Of a DNA stretch of 55,575 nucleotides, positions 1 to 8,770 are shown piece after piece (the stretch's first letter is position 1; each line of letters begins with the position of its first letter). The notes under the pieces are model-generated. The model worked only from the letters and a program-made list of their open reading frames with translations, made no database searches and was not told the origin of the DNA. Source of the stretch: Balneolaceae bacterium (GTDB lineage Bacteria; Bacteroidota; Rhodothermia; Balneolales; Balneolaceae). A program made the translations under genes and the position numbers. Where the stretch lies: positions 1 to 55,575 of the forward strand of contig SLKI01000013.1 in NCBI GenBank assembly GCA_007134695.1, read 5' to 3'.

Positions 1-622
1 CTCCCTCTATCACAGGCAACTGCTGGCCGGCGGTATGTCCGTAGGCCGGAATGGTCGATAGACCCTCTTCGTAGATCTGAAGGTCGTCCACCTTGTTAAG
101 TCGCTCGCTTTGCGAAATCGGGCCGATGTTGTCGTCGAAAAAGCTCGCTTTTTCCCTGGCGTTCGGATTATTCGCCGTTTCCAGGTGGTTTTTGTTCACA
201 TGATAGATGGCGTTGGGGAAGCGGTGTTTCAGCTTCTCTCCATCATAATAGGTTGTGCCGCCGCAGTGGTCAAAGTGGAGGTGGCTGAAGATAATATCGG
301 TGACATCTTCGGGAGTAAAACCGCATGCGGCCAGCGAATCGACCAGATTGCTGTGCTCATAGTCGAGCGCATAGATCGACTCCATCTTTTCATTGAACTT
401 GGTGCCTGAACCGGTATCTACAAGGTAAAGTTTACCGCTGTTTTCCGACCGGATGAGCATTAGGCGCATCGCCATCGGGATCCGGTTCTTTTCGTCTGCT
501 TCGATCTTGCGAGACCAGAGCGTTTTGGGAACGACGCCGAACATGGCACCGCCGTCGAGCCGGAATCGGCCGGCTTCAACCGCCCAAATTGTAAAAGGAC
601 CTAATTGAGTGGTAGAAGGCAT
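1..622 (-). CDS. metallo-beta-lactamase-fold hydrolase, C-terminus outside window
   Basis: This frame starts at an ATG (620-622) and runs off the left edge; 207 residues are visible. It carries the metal-binding motif SHLHFDHCGG at residues 113-122 (H114, H116, D118, H119) and a further His in PAYGHTAGQ near residue 196, which fits the third metal-ligand block of the MBL fold. A VDTGSG segment near residues 68-73 precedes the motif, as in MBL hydrolases of the AHL-lactonase/glyoxalase II type. It lies 20 bp downstream of the oxidase subunit IV gene on the same strand and may be co-transcribed with the oxidase. The substrate cannot be deduced. There is no signal peptide, so it is probably cytoplasmic. 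Confident on fold, not on function. Confidence 0.85.
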   Translation of the reverse strand, partial: MPSTTQLGPFTIWAVEAGRFRLDGGAMFGVVPKTLWSRKIEADEKNRIPMAMRLMLIRSENSGKLYLVDTGSGTKFNEKMESIYALDYEHSNLVDSLAACGFTPEDVTDIIFSHLHFDHCGGTTYYDGEKLKHRFPNAIYHVNKNHLETANNPNAREKASFFDDNIGPISQSERLNKVDDLQIYEEGLSTIPAYGHTAGQQLPVIEG

Positions 623-642
623 AAAAATTTGCAACCTGTGTG

Positions 643-945
643 TTAGAAACCCGGTATCGGATCGGTTCGATAAAGTGTATCGAGCAGAGTTATGCCCACA
701 AAAATAAACAGGAACAGAATTGACATGAACAGCAGAAGTGCATTGAACTTGGTATCCCACCAGAGGTTCATAAAAAAGGCAGCTACGATAAACGCTTTGA
801 CTACGGCTATTCCAAGCTTAACGATCACATTCCAGGGTTCGGGGAAGTGCATCCATGCGGCTGCTACCGTCAGAAATGTGAGGAAGAGCAGGGCGATGGC
901 TACTCCCCAGAGAAATTTGGCTGTCGATACGTGATGTCCGCTCAT
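643..945 (-). CDS. caa3-type cytochrome c oxidase, small subunit IV
   Basis: This is a 100-residue integral membrane protein with three predicted hydrophobic helices (about residues 10-30, 40-63 and 70-92). It matches the prokaryotic cytochrome c oxidase subunit IV family, whose usual length is about 95-115 residues. It lies 41 bp after coxC and ends the oxidase part of the operon. Subunit IV is an accessory inner-membrane subunit without cofactors that helps assembly or stability. The call rests on size, helix pattern and position rather than on catalytic residues. Confidence 0.85.
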   Translation of the reverse strand: MSGHHVSTAKFLWGVAIALLFLTFLTVAAAWMHFPEPWNVIVKLGIAVVKAFIVAAFFMNLWWDTKFNALLLFMSILFLFIFVGITLLDTLYRTDPIPGF

Positions 946-986
946 GAGTACAAGGATTCGCTGTTAATCGGTGTAATTTTTTATCG

Positions 987-1643
987 TTAATCGATCAGGT
1001 AAAGCAGAGGGAACAGGAAGATCCAGATGATATCCACCAGGTGCCAGTAGAGGCCGGTTCCCTCGACAGGATTGTAATATTTGCTGCTGAAATGTCCTTT
1101 TTTGGCTTTCCAGACCAGCCAGAGCATCAGGCTGATTCCGACCAGGACGTGGATTCCGTGAAGGCCGGTCATCATATAGTAAATACTGAAAAAGATATTC
1201 GCTTTCTCATGATCTACTCCGTCGTAGGTGTAGTGTGCGCCGGGAAGGACGCCTTTGCCGATCTTTTCTGCATACTCAAAATATTTAATCACCATGAAAA
1301 CGCCGGCAAGACTGATGGTGATCCAGAGATTGATGATCAGCCCTTTGATCTGGTTGAGCTGAACAGATCGGATCGCCATCGCAACCGTCAGCGAACTGCT
1401 GATCAGGACTACAGTGTTGACAGCTCCCCAGAAGACGTCGAGCTCATCAGATGCAGCGATGAAAAGTTCGGGATACCAGGCGCGGTAAACGATATAGGCG
1501 GCAAAAAGTCCGCCGAAAAAGAGTATTTCAGTAACCAGAAAGATCCATACTCCCATTTTGGAAGCTTCAAACTGCTGATCGGCGTCTACAAAATGGTGAT
1601 GTTCAGGTTTCTCTTTCTTAACACTCAAAGAAGGTTGTGCCAT
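987..1643 (-). CDS. coxC: cytochrome c oxidase subunit III
   Basis: The 218-residue protein has five predicted transmembrane helices. It begins with a hydrophilic N-terminus containing HHHFVDADQQFEASKMGVW and has the typical subunit III features of a conserved glutamate region (LVTEILFFGGLF) and a C-terminal GLYWHLVDIIWIFLFPLLY segment. Subunit III binds no redox cofactor; it stabilises subunit I and proton uptake. The gene is 17 bp downstream of coxA and is followed by subunit IV, the usual order for caa3 oxidases. Length is normal for the short five-helix bacterial form. Confidence 0.95.
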   Translation of the reverse strand: MAQPSLSVKKEKPEHHHFVDADQQFEASKMGVWIFLVTEILFFGGLFAAYIVYRAWYPELFIAASDELDVFWGAVNTVVLISSSLTVAMAIRSVQLNQIKGLIINLWITISLAGVFMVIKYFEYAEKIGKGVLPGAHYTYDGVDHEKANIFFSIYYMMTGLHGIHVLVGISLMLWLVWKAKKGHFSSKYYNPVEGTGLYWHLVDIIWIFLFPLLYLID

Positions 1644-1660
1644 GACGATTGGTTAGCTGT

Positions 1661-3409
1661 TTATTTGTCTGCTTCTTCTGCGGGCCCGGGCTCCGGGGTT
1701 ACGGTTTCTTCTTCACCATGCCCGTTGTGTGAAGTAGGAATTCCGAGCTGAAATTCCGACATCGGCTTGTGGTAGTCGTAGGAGCCGTGTATGATCACCG
1801 GAGTATGGTGCTCGAAGTTGTGGAGCGGCGGAGGTGAGGAAGCCTGCCATTCGAGTGAGCGGCTGCCCCAGGGGTTTGCCTTTGCCTGTTTACCGTTACG
1901 CATCGAGTGGAACAGGTAGACGGCCATAATGACAAATCCGACCCCGAGAAGATAAGCGCCCCAGGTTGAAAGTTGATGATATCCCTGAAACTGTTCCAGG
2001 TAGTTGAAATAACGCCTCGGCATTCCAAGTGACCCCATCACAAACTGCGGCAAGAAAGTCAGGTTGAATCCGATAAATAAGATGAGCAGGGAGATTTTAG
2101 CCCAAAACTCATTGTACATCTTTCCTGTCATTTTGGGCCACCAGTAGTGAAGGCCTCCAAGGAATGCGAAGACCATTCCCCCCATCATAACGTAGTGGAA
2201 ATGTGCAACGACGTAATAGGTATCATGCAGATGGATATCCACCGAAAGTGCACCCAGCATAATACCGGTAAATCCCCCGATCATGAAGAGAAACAGGAAG
2301 GACATGGCATAGAGCATGGGGGTTTTCAGGTCAATCGACCCTTTGTACATGGTGGCTACCCAGTTGAAAATCTTGATTCCGGTCGGGATTCCTACCAGGA
2401 AGGTGAGGAAGGAGAAGACCATGTTGGCCAGCGAAGATTGGCCGGCAACGAACATATGGTGCCCCCAGACCAGGAAGCCGATAAATGCAATGGCGAGTGA
2501 GGAGAGGGCGATCGCCCAATAGCCGAAAATATGCTTCCGGCTGAACGTAGTGATGATCTCCGAGATAATACCGAAGCCGGGCACGATCATGATATAAACG
2601 GCCGGATGGGAGTAGAACCAGAAGAAGTGCTGGTAGAGCACCGGGTCTCCTCCGATCGCCGGGTCAAAAATACCGATTCCCAACAACCGCTCCATTGTAA
2701 GCAGCAGAAGGGTGATCGCCAAAACCGGAGTTGCCAGAATCTGAATAACGCTGGTAGCATAAAGTCCCCAGAGGAAGAGGGGCAGCTTGTTCCAGGTGAG
2801 CCCCGGTGACCGCATCCGGTGAATGGTAACAATAAAGTTTAACCCGGTCAGAATTGACGAGAAACCGAGTACAAAAACCCCGAAAGTCATCATCATAATA
2901 TTCCCGCCGGCCGCCGAGGAGCTGTAAGGAGTGTAAAATGTCCACCCGGTATCGACGCCGCCGGTAAAAATGGCCGTCAGAACAATAATAGCACCGGCTA
3001 CATAGATATAGAAACTGAGCAGGTTAACCCTGGGGAATGCTACATCCTTACAGCCGAGTTGCAGCGGCAGAATAAAGTTTCCGAGAGCGGCGGGTACCGA
3101 CGGTACCAGGAAGAAAAAGACCATGATGGCGCCGTGCAGCGTAAAGAGCTGGTTGTAGGTATCTGCCGTTATAAACGACTGGGAGGGAGTCAGAAGTTCG
3201 GTTCTGAGCAACAGTGCCAGTACTCCGGCAACAAAAAAGAAGAAGGCGATCGATGACAGATAAAGCCAGCCGATCTTCTTGTGATCAACGGTCGTCATCC
3301 AGGCCCACAAGCCCCGCTCTTCCGTCAGATAGGTCTTTTTAGGATTCTCTTCCGGAGGGTACCGTCGAACCTGAAGCTTTTTGATATTCGGTGAATCGCT
3401 CGTTGCCAT
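1661..3409 (-). CDS. coxA: cytochrome c oxidase subunit I, A2-type
   Basis: The 582-residue, 12-helix catalytic subunit of a heme-copper oxidase reduces O2 to water and pumps protons. Visible hallmarks are the low-spin heme ligand in LHGAIM (H92), the CuB/Tyr region with YSHPAVY at 266-272, GHHMFVAGQ, and [14 protein letters not shown] carrying the high-spin heme and second low-spin heme ligands. In A1 oxidases a D-channel glutamate precedes the VY of this motif; here it is Ala, preceded by the Tyr-Ser pair known from A2 oxidases such as Rhodothermus caa3. The C-terminal tail after helix 12 is acidic and soluble. It is spaced 7 bp from coxB, consistent with tight co-expression. Confidence 0.97.
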   Translation of the reverse strand: MATSDSPNIKKLQVRRYPPEENPKKTYLTEERGLWAWMTTVDHKKIGWLYLSSIAFFFFVAGVLALLLRTELLTPSQSFITADTYNQLFTLHGAIMVFFFLVPSVPAALGNFILPLQLGCKDVAFPRVNLLSFYIYVAGAIIVLTAIFTGGVDTGWTFYTPYSSSAAGGNIMMMTFGVFVLGFSSILTGLNFIVTIHRMRSPGLTWNKLPLFLWGLYATSVIQILATPVLAITLLLLTMERLLGIGIFDPAIGGDPVLYQHFFWFYSHPAVYIMIVPGFGIISEIITTFSRKHIFGYWAIALSSLAIAFIGFLVWGHHMFVAGQSSLANMVFSFLTFLVGIPTGIKIFNWVATMYKGSIDLKTPMLYAMSFLFLFMIGGFTGIMLGALSVDIHLHDTYYVVAHFHYVMMGGMVFAFLGGLHYWWPKMTGKMYNEFWAKISLLILFIGFNLTFLPQFVMGSLGMPRRYFNYLEQFQGYHQLSTWGAYLLGVGFVIMAVYLFHSMRNGKQAKANPWGSRSLEWQASSPPPLHNFEHHTPVIIHGSYDYHKPMSEFQLGIPTSHNGHGEEETVTPEPGPAEEADK

Positions 3410-3416
3410 AAGGAGT

Positions 3417-4361
3417 TTACTCTTCTAATGTTTTTAGGTATTCGATAATCGCGTCGATCTGGCGGTCGTTAAGGGATGCGGCATAACTCGGCATGATCGG
3501 CTGAAAGCCGGCGGCAACCTGTGTGTTGGGCTCCAGGAGCGACTGCCGGATGTAGTTTTCATCGATCGTTACCGTGGTGCCGTCGGTCAGTTCGCGATCC
3601 CGGCCAAACGCCCCGAGAAAACTTGGTCCTTGCAGGACGGTCCCGTCCGTTGAGTGACACGCCATACAACCCTGCCGCTGTACCAGTTGTTCACCCAGCT
3701 CTGCAGGTGACAGATCTTCGTCGATCGCATCGCCCGTTTCGAGCCAAAGTTCAAAATCTTCCTGGGTGTGAACGATCACATCAGCCAGCATATCGGAGTG
3801 AGCTGTTCCACAATATTCGGCACAGTAAAGGACCGACTCTCCGGGCTCGGTCGCTTCAAACCAGACCTGAGTGTAACGGTTGGGGAGTACATCCATCTTG
3901 ACCCGGTAATCAGGTACATAGAAGGAGTGAATCACGTCATCGGAGCTCATGATGATGCGAACAGGGCGGTTGGCCGGCACATGAAGTTCGTTGGTACTTA
4001 CATGGCCGTTTTGGTAGTGAAACTGCCAGAGCCAGGAGGTGGCTACCGCCCGGATCTCATAAGCATCGTCCGGCGGATTGGTTTTGGCCAGATACCCCTG
4101 GTATCCCCAGCTGAAGACGATCAGCACAAGGATCAGCGGAATGACGGACCATGTAATTTCGAGAGTATTGTTGTGGGTAATCAGCGGTGTGGTCTCATCT
4201 TCAGACTTTCGCCTGTATTTAAAGGCGAAGTAGAGCATGACAGCAGTGATTCCCAGAAGAAGTATCAGAGACACTTCGGTAATGAAGTGAAACAGTGCGT
4301 CCACTTCCCCGGCCGTCGTACTCTTCTCGGGGGGAAGCATGAAATCAAACAGTCTGTTCAT
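3417..4361 (-). CDS. coxB: cytochrome c oxidase subunit II with fused cytochrome c domain (caa3 type)
   Basis: The 314-residue protein has two N-terminal membrane helices (about 27-48 and 73-90). A periplasmic CuA domain follows, with ligands H145, C180, C184, H188 and M191 in [14 protein letters not shown]-terminal class I cytochrome c domain (about 222-314) has heme motif CMACH at 232-236. The fused heme domain makes this a caa3 oxidase, taking electrons without a free cytochrome c. The gene overlaps the upstream sco gene by 4 bp. The heme domain is strikingly similar to the second heme domain of ActE in the same operon (ELxDGxTVTxDExY, SLxEPxxxVxAGxQ), which suggests domain duplication. 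No signal peptide is evident; the first helix serves as anchor. Confidence 0.97.
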   Translation of the reverse strand: MNRLFDFMLPPEKSTTAGEVDALFHFITEVSLILLLGITAVMLYFAFKYRRKSEDETTPLITHNNTLEITWSVIPLILVLIVFSWGYQGYLAKTNPPDDAYEIRAVATSWLWQFHYQNGHVSTNELHVPANRPVRIIMSSDDVIHSFYVPDYRVKMDVLPNRYTQVWFEATEPGESVLYCAEYCGTAHSDMLADVIVHTQEDFELWLETGDAIDEDLSPAELGEQLVQRQGCMACHSTDGTVLQGPSFLGAFGRDRELTDGTTVTIDENYIRQSLLEPNTQVAAGFQPIMPSYAASLNDRQIDAIIEYLKTLEE

Positions 4362-5236
4362 TCGGAAAATTCCAAGTTTGATGATTGCATTGATCGTCGT
4401 TCCTTCATCCAGAATAGGCCCAAAAATATACCGAGAATAATCATGGTAGCCAACCCGCCGAGCTTCATGATATTCATGGCTACTGGTACGTAGCTGCCCG
4501 ATTCCGGATCATAAGTAAAGCAATAGAGAACCGCCCGTTCGATCGTGGATCCGATCTGTCCGTCGGCCGATTCATAGAGTGCATTTCGCAGGTCGAATTC
4601 CGGATACTGGATTCCGTAGAGATAGCGTGTGACCATACCCTCCGGACTCAGAAAGATGATGGAGGCGGGGTGTAGATACTCCTGGCTCTCATCATCATAC
4701 TTGTAGTGGAAACCGATCGCATCGGTCAGTTCCCGGATCTGGCCTTCCTCTCCGGTGAGAAAATGCCAGCCTTCACGAGCTCCGGGCCGATTGAACCCGG
4801 ATAGATAACGTTCTTTGCCGTCGGCGGCCGTCTGCCAGGATTCCTCCGGATTGATGCTGAAGGAGATGATGGTGTAGTCTTGGCCCGGCGTCCACTGAAG
4901 CTCTTCCACAACTTTGTAGACTCCTTCGATTACGAGATTGCAAAGCATCGGGCATTCAAAATAGACGGGAGTGAGAAGAACCGGTTTGCCGGGGATCATC
5001 AGCTCGCCGAGAGTAACGGTTTGGCCGTCGGTATTGATGAATTCCAGATCGAGCGGGATCGTCTCGCCCAGTTTTTCATCCACATCTACCCCCTCGAGCT
5101 CGGCGGGGCGTCCCTGATTGAGCTGGGCAGAGAGTGTCTCGGTAAAGCCGGCCAGTAATAACGCAACAAGGAGAAGCCCCTTGATCGCCCGGCCGGCATA
5201 TAAAATGCCGTTATGAATCAAATGGTACTGCATCAA
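4358..5236 (-). CDS. Sco/SenC family copper chaperone for CuA assembly
   Basis: The 292-residue thioredoxin-like protein has an N-terminal hydrophobic helix or signal (about 17-37) and the copper-binding CxxxC in FECPMLCN (C95, C99). The partner histidine appears in EYLHPAS (H189). Family members deliver copper to, or reduce, the CuA site of subunit II, which fits its position directly before coxB with a 4-bp overlap. A second hydrophobic segment near residues 254-275 is predicted at the C-terminus, followed by a short basic tail. This gives a double-anchored topology that is not universal in the family, where one N-terminal anchor is usual. Role well supported by motif and context. Confidence 0.93.
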   Translation of the reverse strand: MMQYHLIHNGILYAGRAIKGLLLVALLLAGFTETLSAQLNQGRPAELEGVDVDEKLGETIPLDLEFINTDGQTVTLGELMIPGKPVLLTPVYFECPMLCNLVIEGVYKVVEELQWTPGQDYTIISFSINPEESWQTAADGKERYLSGFNRPGAREGWHFLTGEEGQIRELTDAIGFHYKYDDESQEYLHPASIIFLSPEGMVTRYLYGIQYPEFDLRNALYESADGQIGSTIERAVLYCFTYDPESGSYVPVAMNIMKLGGLATMIILGIFLGLFWMKERRSMQSSNLEFSE

Positions 5237-5291
5237 TATCCTTCGCTAATAATAACGCAGGGCAACGAGGTTATCGTTTGCCGCAATCCTG

Positions 5292-5834
5292 TTACTCCTC
5301 TGCCATTCGGTTGATCACGCTGTCGATCGGTACATGATAGATCCCTTCTTCAAGATCCACGACACCAAATGAGGAAAGCCTTTCCTGATCCCGAAGTTTG
5401 AGATCTCTCACTTCGTAATATTCACTCCGCTCGGAAACCTGCTGGACGGTCTGAACCGAACTGAGAGAGTAGACCGCCATCAATCCCAGTACAGCAAGCA
5501 ATACAAAGAGCGAACCGAAGGCTACCCAACTCCAGAGCCTTTTCATATTCAGTGTATCAAAAGCGGCGCCGTAACTCACCTCGGTGGCAAACACTTCGTC
5601 GGACGTGTCGAGGTCTACTTCTCCGGCATCACCGCCATACTCTTCTCCAACCGCTTCGGCAAGCTTGTCGATGTTTGTATCGGAGATCTCCATCTGGCGT
5701 GCCCAGCTCAGTAGTTGCGACGGGTCCAGTTCATATTTTTTTGCTACTTCGAGAGGATTGACCTCCTCTCCGGAGACCGCTTCGAGAACGACCTTTGCTT
5801 TAAACTCTTTGCTGTACTTTTCCTGTTCGCTCAT
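5292..5834 (-). CDS. membrane protein with transposase-like HTH N-terminus in the act/cox operon
   Basis: This 180-residue protein has three parts. Residues 3-50 resemble the HTH of IS3/IS911 OrfA-type transposases (YSKEFKAKVVLEAV, then VAKKYELDPSQLLSWARQ). An acidic linker rich in Asp and Glu follows (about 52-90), then one strong membrane helix at about 103-123. The tail (145-180) contains LSSFGVVDLEEGIYHVPID; from memory this resembles tails of small membrane proteins often found beside ACIII or oxidase genes (a conserved YGWVD...IPIDRAMELL pattern). It lies 108 bp after actF and 55 bp before sco. No recombinase domain is present, so it is not a transposase. The HTH would be cytoplasmic with the tail periplasmic. 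Function unknown. Confidence 0.8.
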   Translation of the reverse strand: MSEQEKYSKEFKAKVVLEAVSGEEVNPLEVAKKYELDPSQLLSWARQMEISDTNIDKLAEAVGEEYGGDAGEVDLDTSDEVFATEVSYGAAFDTLNMKRLWSWVAFGSLFVLLAVLGLMAVYSLSSVQTVQQVSERSEYYEVRDLKLRDQERLSSFGVVDLEEGIYHVPIDSVINRMAEE

Positions 5835-5942
5835 AATGGTGTATCAGGTTGAATGATGATACGGTTCTTCAAATCAGCAAATCAACAGTGAAAATTGTTT
5901 TATGGTGGTCAATTCCGGTTTGGGTATTGAATATCTGCTCCG

Positions 5943-7142
5943 TTACTGATGGTATGACTTGGCCAGTGAATCACTCAGTTTGGGGTCGTTTACAGGTACA
6001 AGGTTATTTTTGGCATAGGTACGGAAAAAGAGCCCCAGGAAAATACCGCCAAGGCCGATCATCGTGGTCACATCCATCCAGCTGAAGCTGATCCCCTGGC
6101 TGTGAAGCGCAGGCATGGCGATCCAGTACATCTCCAGGAAGTGAACAATCAGTACGAGTACGGCCGAAATTGTTAACAGTTTTTTATTGTGTTTCGAATC
6201 CCGGTTTATCAGGAGCAGGAAGGGGATCAGAAAGCGTCCGATGATCAGTGTATACCCGATAAAGATCCAGCTGCCCTCCATCCGGTGATAAAACCAGAGC
6301 ACCTCTTCGGAGATATTGGCGTAGTAGATCAGCAAAAACTGGCTGAAAGCGATATAGGCGTAGAAAATGGTGAAAGCCCAGAACCAGGAACCCAGGTCGT
6401 GTATATGACTTTGGGAGATCGTGTTTTCAAGAACTCCCCGGCGGCGCAGCCAGAATGCCAGCAGAATCAAGACGGCAAAGAGTGCCTGGAATCCCATGGC
6501 GAAGTAGTAGACGCCGAACATGGTGGAAAACCAGTGGGCGTCGAGCGACATCAGCCAGTCGAAACTGGCAAAAGCGAGCGTCAGTGCGACGATCAGAATT
6601 CCGGGGGCACTGATCTTGCGCAGCAGTGTAGTAAGCCCCCAGTCGTTGGTGCGGTCCATTTCGATGGATACCTTGTGAAGTTTGTAGCCCAGCCATCCCC
6701 AGATCGCAAAGTAGAGGATCGCACGAACGATATAAAATGGTTCATTGAGATAGGGCTGCTTGCCGGCAACGATCGGGTCATCGATATAGTAGGAGGGATC
6801 GGTCCAGCTGTATAGTGTCGTCATTCCGATGATAACCGGAATAAAAAAGATAGCCCAGAGCCAAAGGTTGGATGAAAAGGATTCGATAATACGTCGAATC
6901 ACAACTCCCCAGGACGACCGGGTGATATGATGGATCATGACCAGAAGCAGAGCTCCAAGTGCAATACTTGTAAAGTAGTTGAAACTGGTCAGCCAGGAGA
7001 AGAAAAACTGTTCATGATTGAGAAAGTAACCGACGCCGCTCGCAATTAATCCGGCTGTGCCGACGCCAAAAAGAACTTTGGTGACGTTCAATTCGGAGGG
7101 AAATTCAACGGAATCGGTAAGTTTTGGACTGTCAGTCGCCAT
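5943..7142 (-). CDS. actF: alternative complex III, membrane subunit ActF (NrfD/PsrC family)
   Basis: The 399-residue polytopic protein has about ten predicted membrane helices. It resembles the ActF quinol:cytochrome c oxidoreductase subunit, with segments such as DPSYYIDDPIVAGKQPYLN and FDWLMSLDAHWFSTMFGVYY that are typical of the family. ActF is a paralogue of ActC and sits beside it in the membrane arm of ACIII. Whether it carries a quinone site is less clear than for ActC. It lies 30 bp after actE and is the last canonical act gene before the HTH-membrane protein. Length is normal. Confidence 0.92.
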   Translation of the reverse strand: MATDSPKLTDSVEFPSELNVTKVLFGVGTAGLIASGVGYFLNHEQFFFSWLTSFNYFTSIALGALLLVMIHHITRSSWGVVIRRIIESFSSNLWLWAIFFIPVIIGMTTLYSWTDPSYYIDDPIVAGKQPYLNEPFYIVRAILYFAIWGWLGYKLHKVSIEMDRTNDWGLTTLLRKISAPGILIVALTLAFASFDWLMSLDAHWFSTMFGVYYFAMGFQALFAVLILLAFWLRRRGVLENTISQSHIHDLGSWFWAFTIFYAYIAFSQFLLIYYANISEEVLWFYHRMEGSWIFIGYTLIIGRFLIPFLLLINRDSKHNKKLLTISAVLVLIVHFLEMYWIAMPALHSQGISFSWMDVTTMIGLGGIFLGLFFRTYAKNNLVPVNDPKLSDSLAKSYHQ

Positions 7143-7172
7143 ACAGGTCGTTCCTTGTTTTTATATCCGTTA

Positions 7173-8186
7173 TCAGTCGTTATCTGCCAGTGTTTTGATA
7201 AATTCGATCAGTGATTGAAGCTCTGCTTCACTCAGATGAGTATATGGCTGCATCACATTTTGATAGCCTGCGGTCACGCTGGCACCCGGCTCGGTAAGAG
7301 ATTCGTAGAGATAATCTTCATCGGCGGTGACGGTGCTGCCGTCATCCAGCTCCCGTTCGCTGCCGTAAACTCCCAGCAGGGAAGGGCCAACCATATCTGT
7401 GCCGTCGATCGAGTGACAGGCCTGACAGGTCTGGGATGTGAAAAGCTCTTCACCTCTTTCTGCACTTATATCATCATCGGGTGCCGCCGCCTCGCGTGCT
7501 TCTTCCAGGGCAGCTAACCGCTCTTGCTCCCGCTCATACTCCTCAACCAGGAGTGCCAAATCCACATCATACTCCCTCATCACATCTTCTGGCACAAACT
7601 GGCTTTCCTGGAGTGCCCGGATGTAAGCGACCACCGCCCACCGGTCTTCCGGCTTGAGCTGATGGCTGTAAGAGGGCATTGTCCGGATTCCGTCGGCAAT
7701 TGCCGAATAGAGTTCTCCTTCCGTCATGTCACGGGTTCGTTCCTGATGGAATGTAGGTGCAGGCACATAGCCGTACTGGCCGGTCATAATAATTCCCTGT
7801 CCATCTCCGGTACCTCCGTGACAGACCGAGCAGTAGATGTCATACCGGTCGCGTCCCCGCTCAAGAAGTTCCCGCGTGACGGTCACCGGGTTCTCATCAA
7901 TGAAATTTCCGTTCTCATCCACACCCCGATAGAATTCTGTGTCGGCCTGCAGATTTCCACGGGCAACGGTTCCTTCGACCGGTGCACGCATCGCCATACC
8001 GTCTTCAAAGAAGGGGTTTTCCTGCTGGGCGTTGAACCGCTCCTGGAAAAACATATTCTGCTGCGGTTGGACCGGAGGCTTGTCGGAAAGCTGGCCCCGG
8101 CAGGAGAGGAGCGTTGCCGAAGCGATCAGCAGGACAACCAGGGTAGTACTGTTCAGTGGTGTCATTGCGATGGATTCAAATTTCAT
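7173..8186 (-). CDS. actE: alternative complex III cytochrome c subunit ActE, di-heme form
   Basis: The 337-residue lipoprotein-like protein has a signal ending in a lipobox-like LLSC (C29), so it is probably anchored in the periplasmic face of the membrane. The first cytochrome c domain has CSVCH at 119-123 with IRTMPSYSH later (candidate Met ligand). A charged, coiled-coil-like linker rich in Glu/Arg (about 205-235) leads to a second heme domain with CQACH at 254-258. Characterised ActE proteins are mono-heme and about 200 residues, so the second domain is an addition. It resembles the C-terminal domain of CoxB. It could be the electron bridge from ACIII to the oxidase. Start at 8186 lies 3 bp from actD; M8 is an alternative. 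Confidence 0.93.
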   Translation of the reverse strand: MKFESIAMTPLNSTTLVVLLIASATLLSCRGQLSDKPPVQPQQNMFFQERFNAQQENPFFEDGMAMRAPVEGTVARGNLQADTEFYRGVDENGNFIDENPVTVTRELLERGRDRYDIYCSVCHGGTGDGQGIIMTGQYGYVPAPTFHQERTRDMTEGELYSAIADGIRTMPSYSHQLKPEDRWAVVAYIRALQESQFVPEDVMREYDVDLALLVEEYEREQERLAALEEAREAAAPDDDISAERGEELFTSQTCQACHSIDGTDMVGPSLLGVYGSERELDDGSTVTADEDYLYESLTEPGASVTAGYQNVMQPYTHLSEAELQSLIEFIKTLADND

Positions 8187-8189
8187 GGT

Positions 8190-8753
8190 TCACGCCTCAT
8201 CCTCTTCGTCATAGACCTCTTCGATTGCAGAAGCTCCTGCATTTTTGAGTAGCTGGCCCACTTTTTCTGTTTCAAATTGAGGGTCTGAGGCTTCGATGCA
8301 CAGGAAGAAGCCGTCGTCGGTAGCCCTCTTGAAACGTTCGGAATTAAAGAGCGGATGATTGAAACGCGGCAGGCCGTTGAGCCAGAACATCCCAAAGACC
8401 GCTCCAAAGGCGGAGAACAGGATTGTTAGCTCAAAGAGAACCGGGATCCAGGCCGGGACGTTCCAGAGGGTTTTACCGCTGATATTGAGCGGATAGTCGA
8501 TCACCGACATAAAGGTGATCATGGCCAGGCCGCCGAAAAATCCGAAAAGTCCGTGTCCGAATACGATCCAGCCGAGTTTCGACTTTTTCAGGCTCATCGC
8601 CTTGTCCATTCCGTGGATCGGAAACGGGCTGAAGGTATCGTAGTCGGTATATCCGTTCTTGTTGACGGTTTCGGCAGCATTCAGAAGCTCTTTCGGATTT
8701 CTGAACTCAGCCAGAACGCCGTGCAGGGTTTTATTGCTTGCTTGAGTCTCCAT
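8190..8753 (-). CDS. actD: alternative complex III subunit ActD (DUF3341)
   Basis: The 187-residue protein matches the DUF3341/ActD family. It has a cytoplasmic N-terminal domain (VLAEFRNPKELLNAAETVNKNGY, then FSPFPIHGMDKAM), two membrane helices (about 62-82 and 100-122) and a C-terminal soluble domain (DGFFLCIEASDPQF). ActD binds no cofactor and forms part of the membrane arm of ACIII. The gene is 17 bp from actC and 3 bp from actE, consistent with translational coupling. Length is typical. Confidence 0.92.
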   Translation of the reverse strand: METQASNKTLHGVLAEFRNPKELLNAAETVNKNGYTDYDTFSPFPIHGMDKAMSLKKSKLGWIVFGHGLFGFFGGLAMITFMSVIDYPLNISGKTLWNVPAWIPVLFELTILFSAFGAVFGMFWLNGLPRFNHPLFNSERFKRATDDGFFLCIEASDPQFETEKVGQLLKNAGASAIEEVYDEEDEA

Positions 8754-8770
8754 AGTGTTGGCTTCCGTTG

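Noticed and set aside
5292-5834. HTH-containing gene as an insertion-sequence transposase
   Set aside because: No DDE domain, no terminal inverted repeats, and a membrane helix with a tail that fits the operon.
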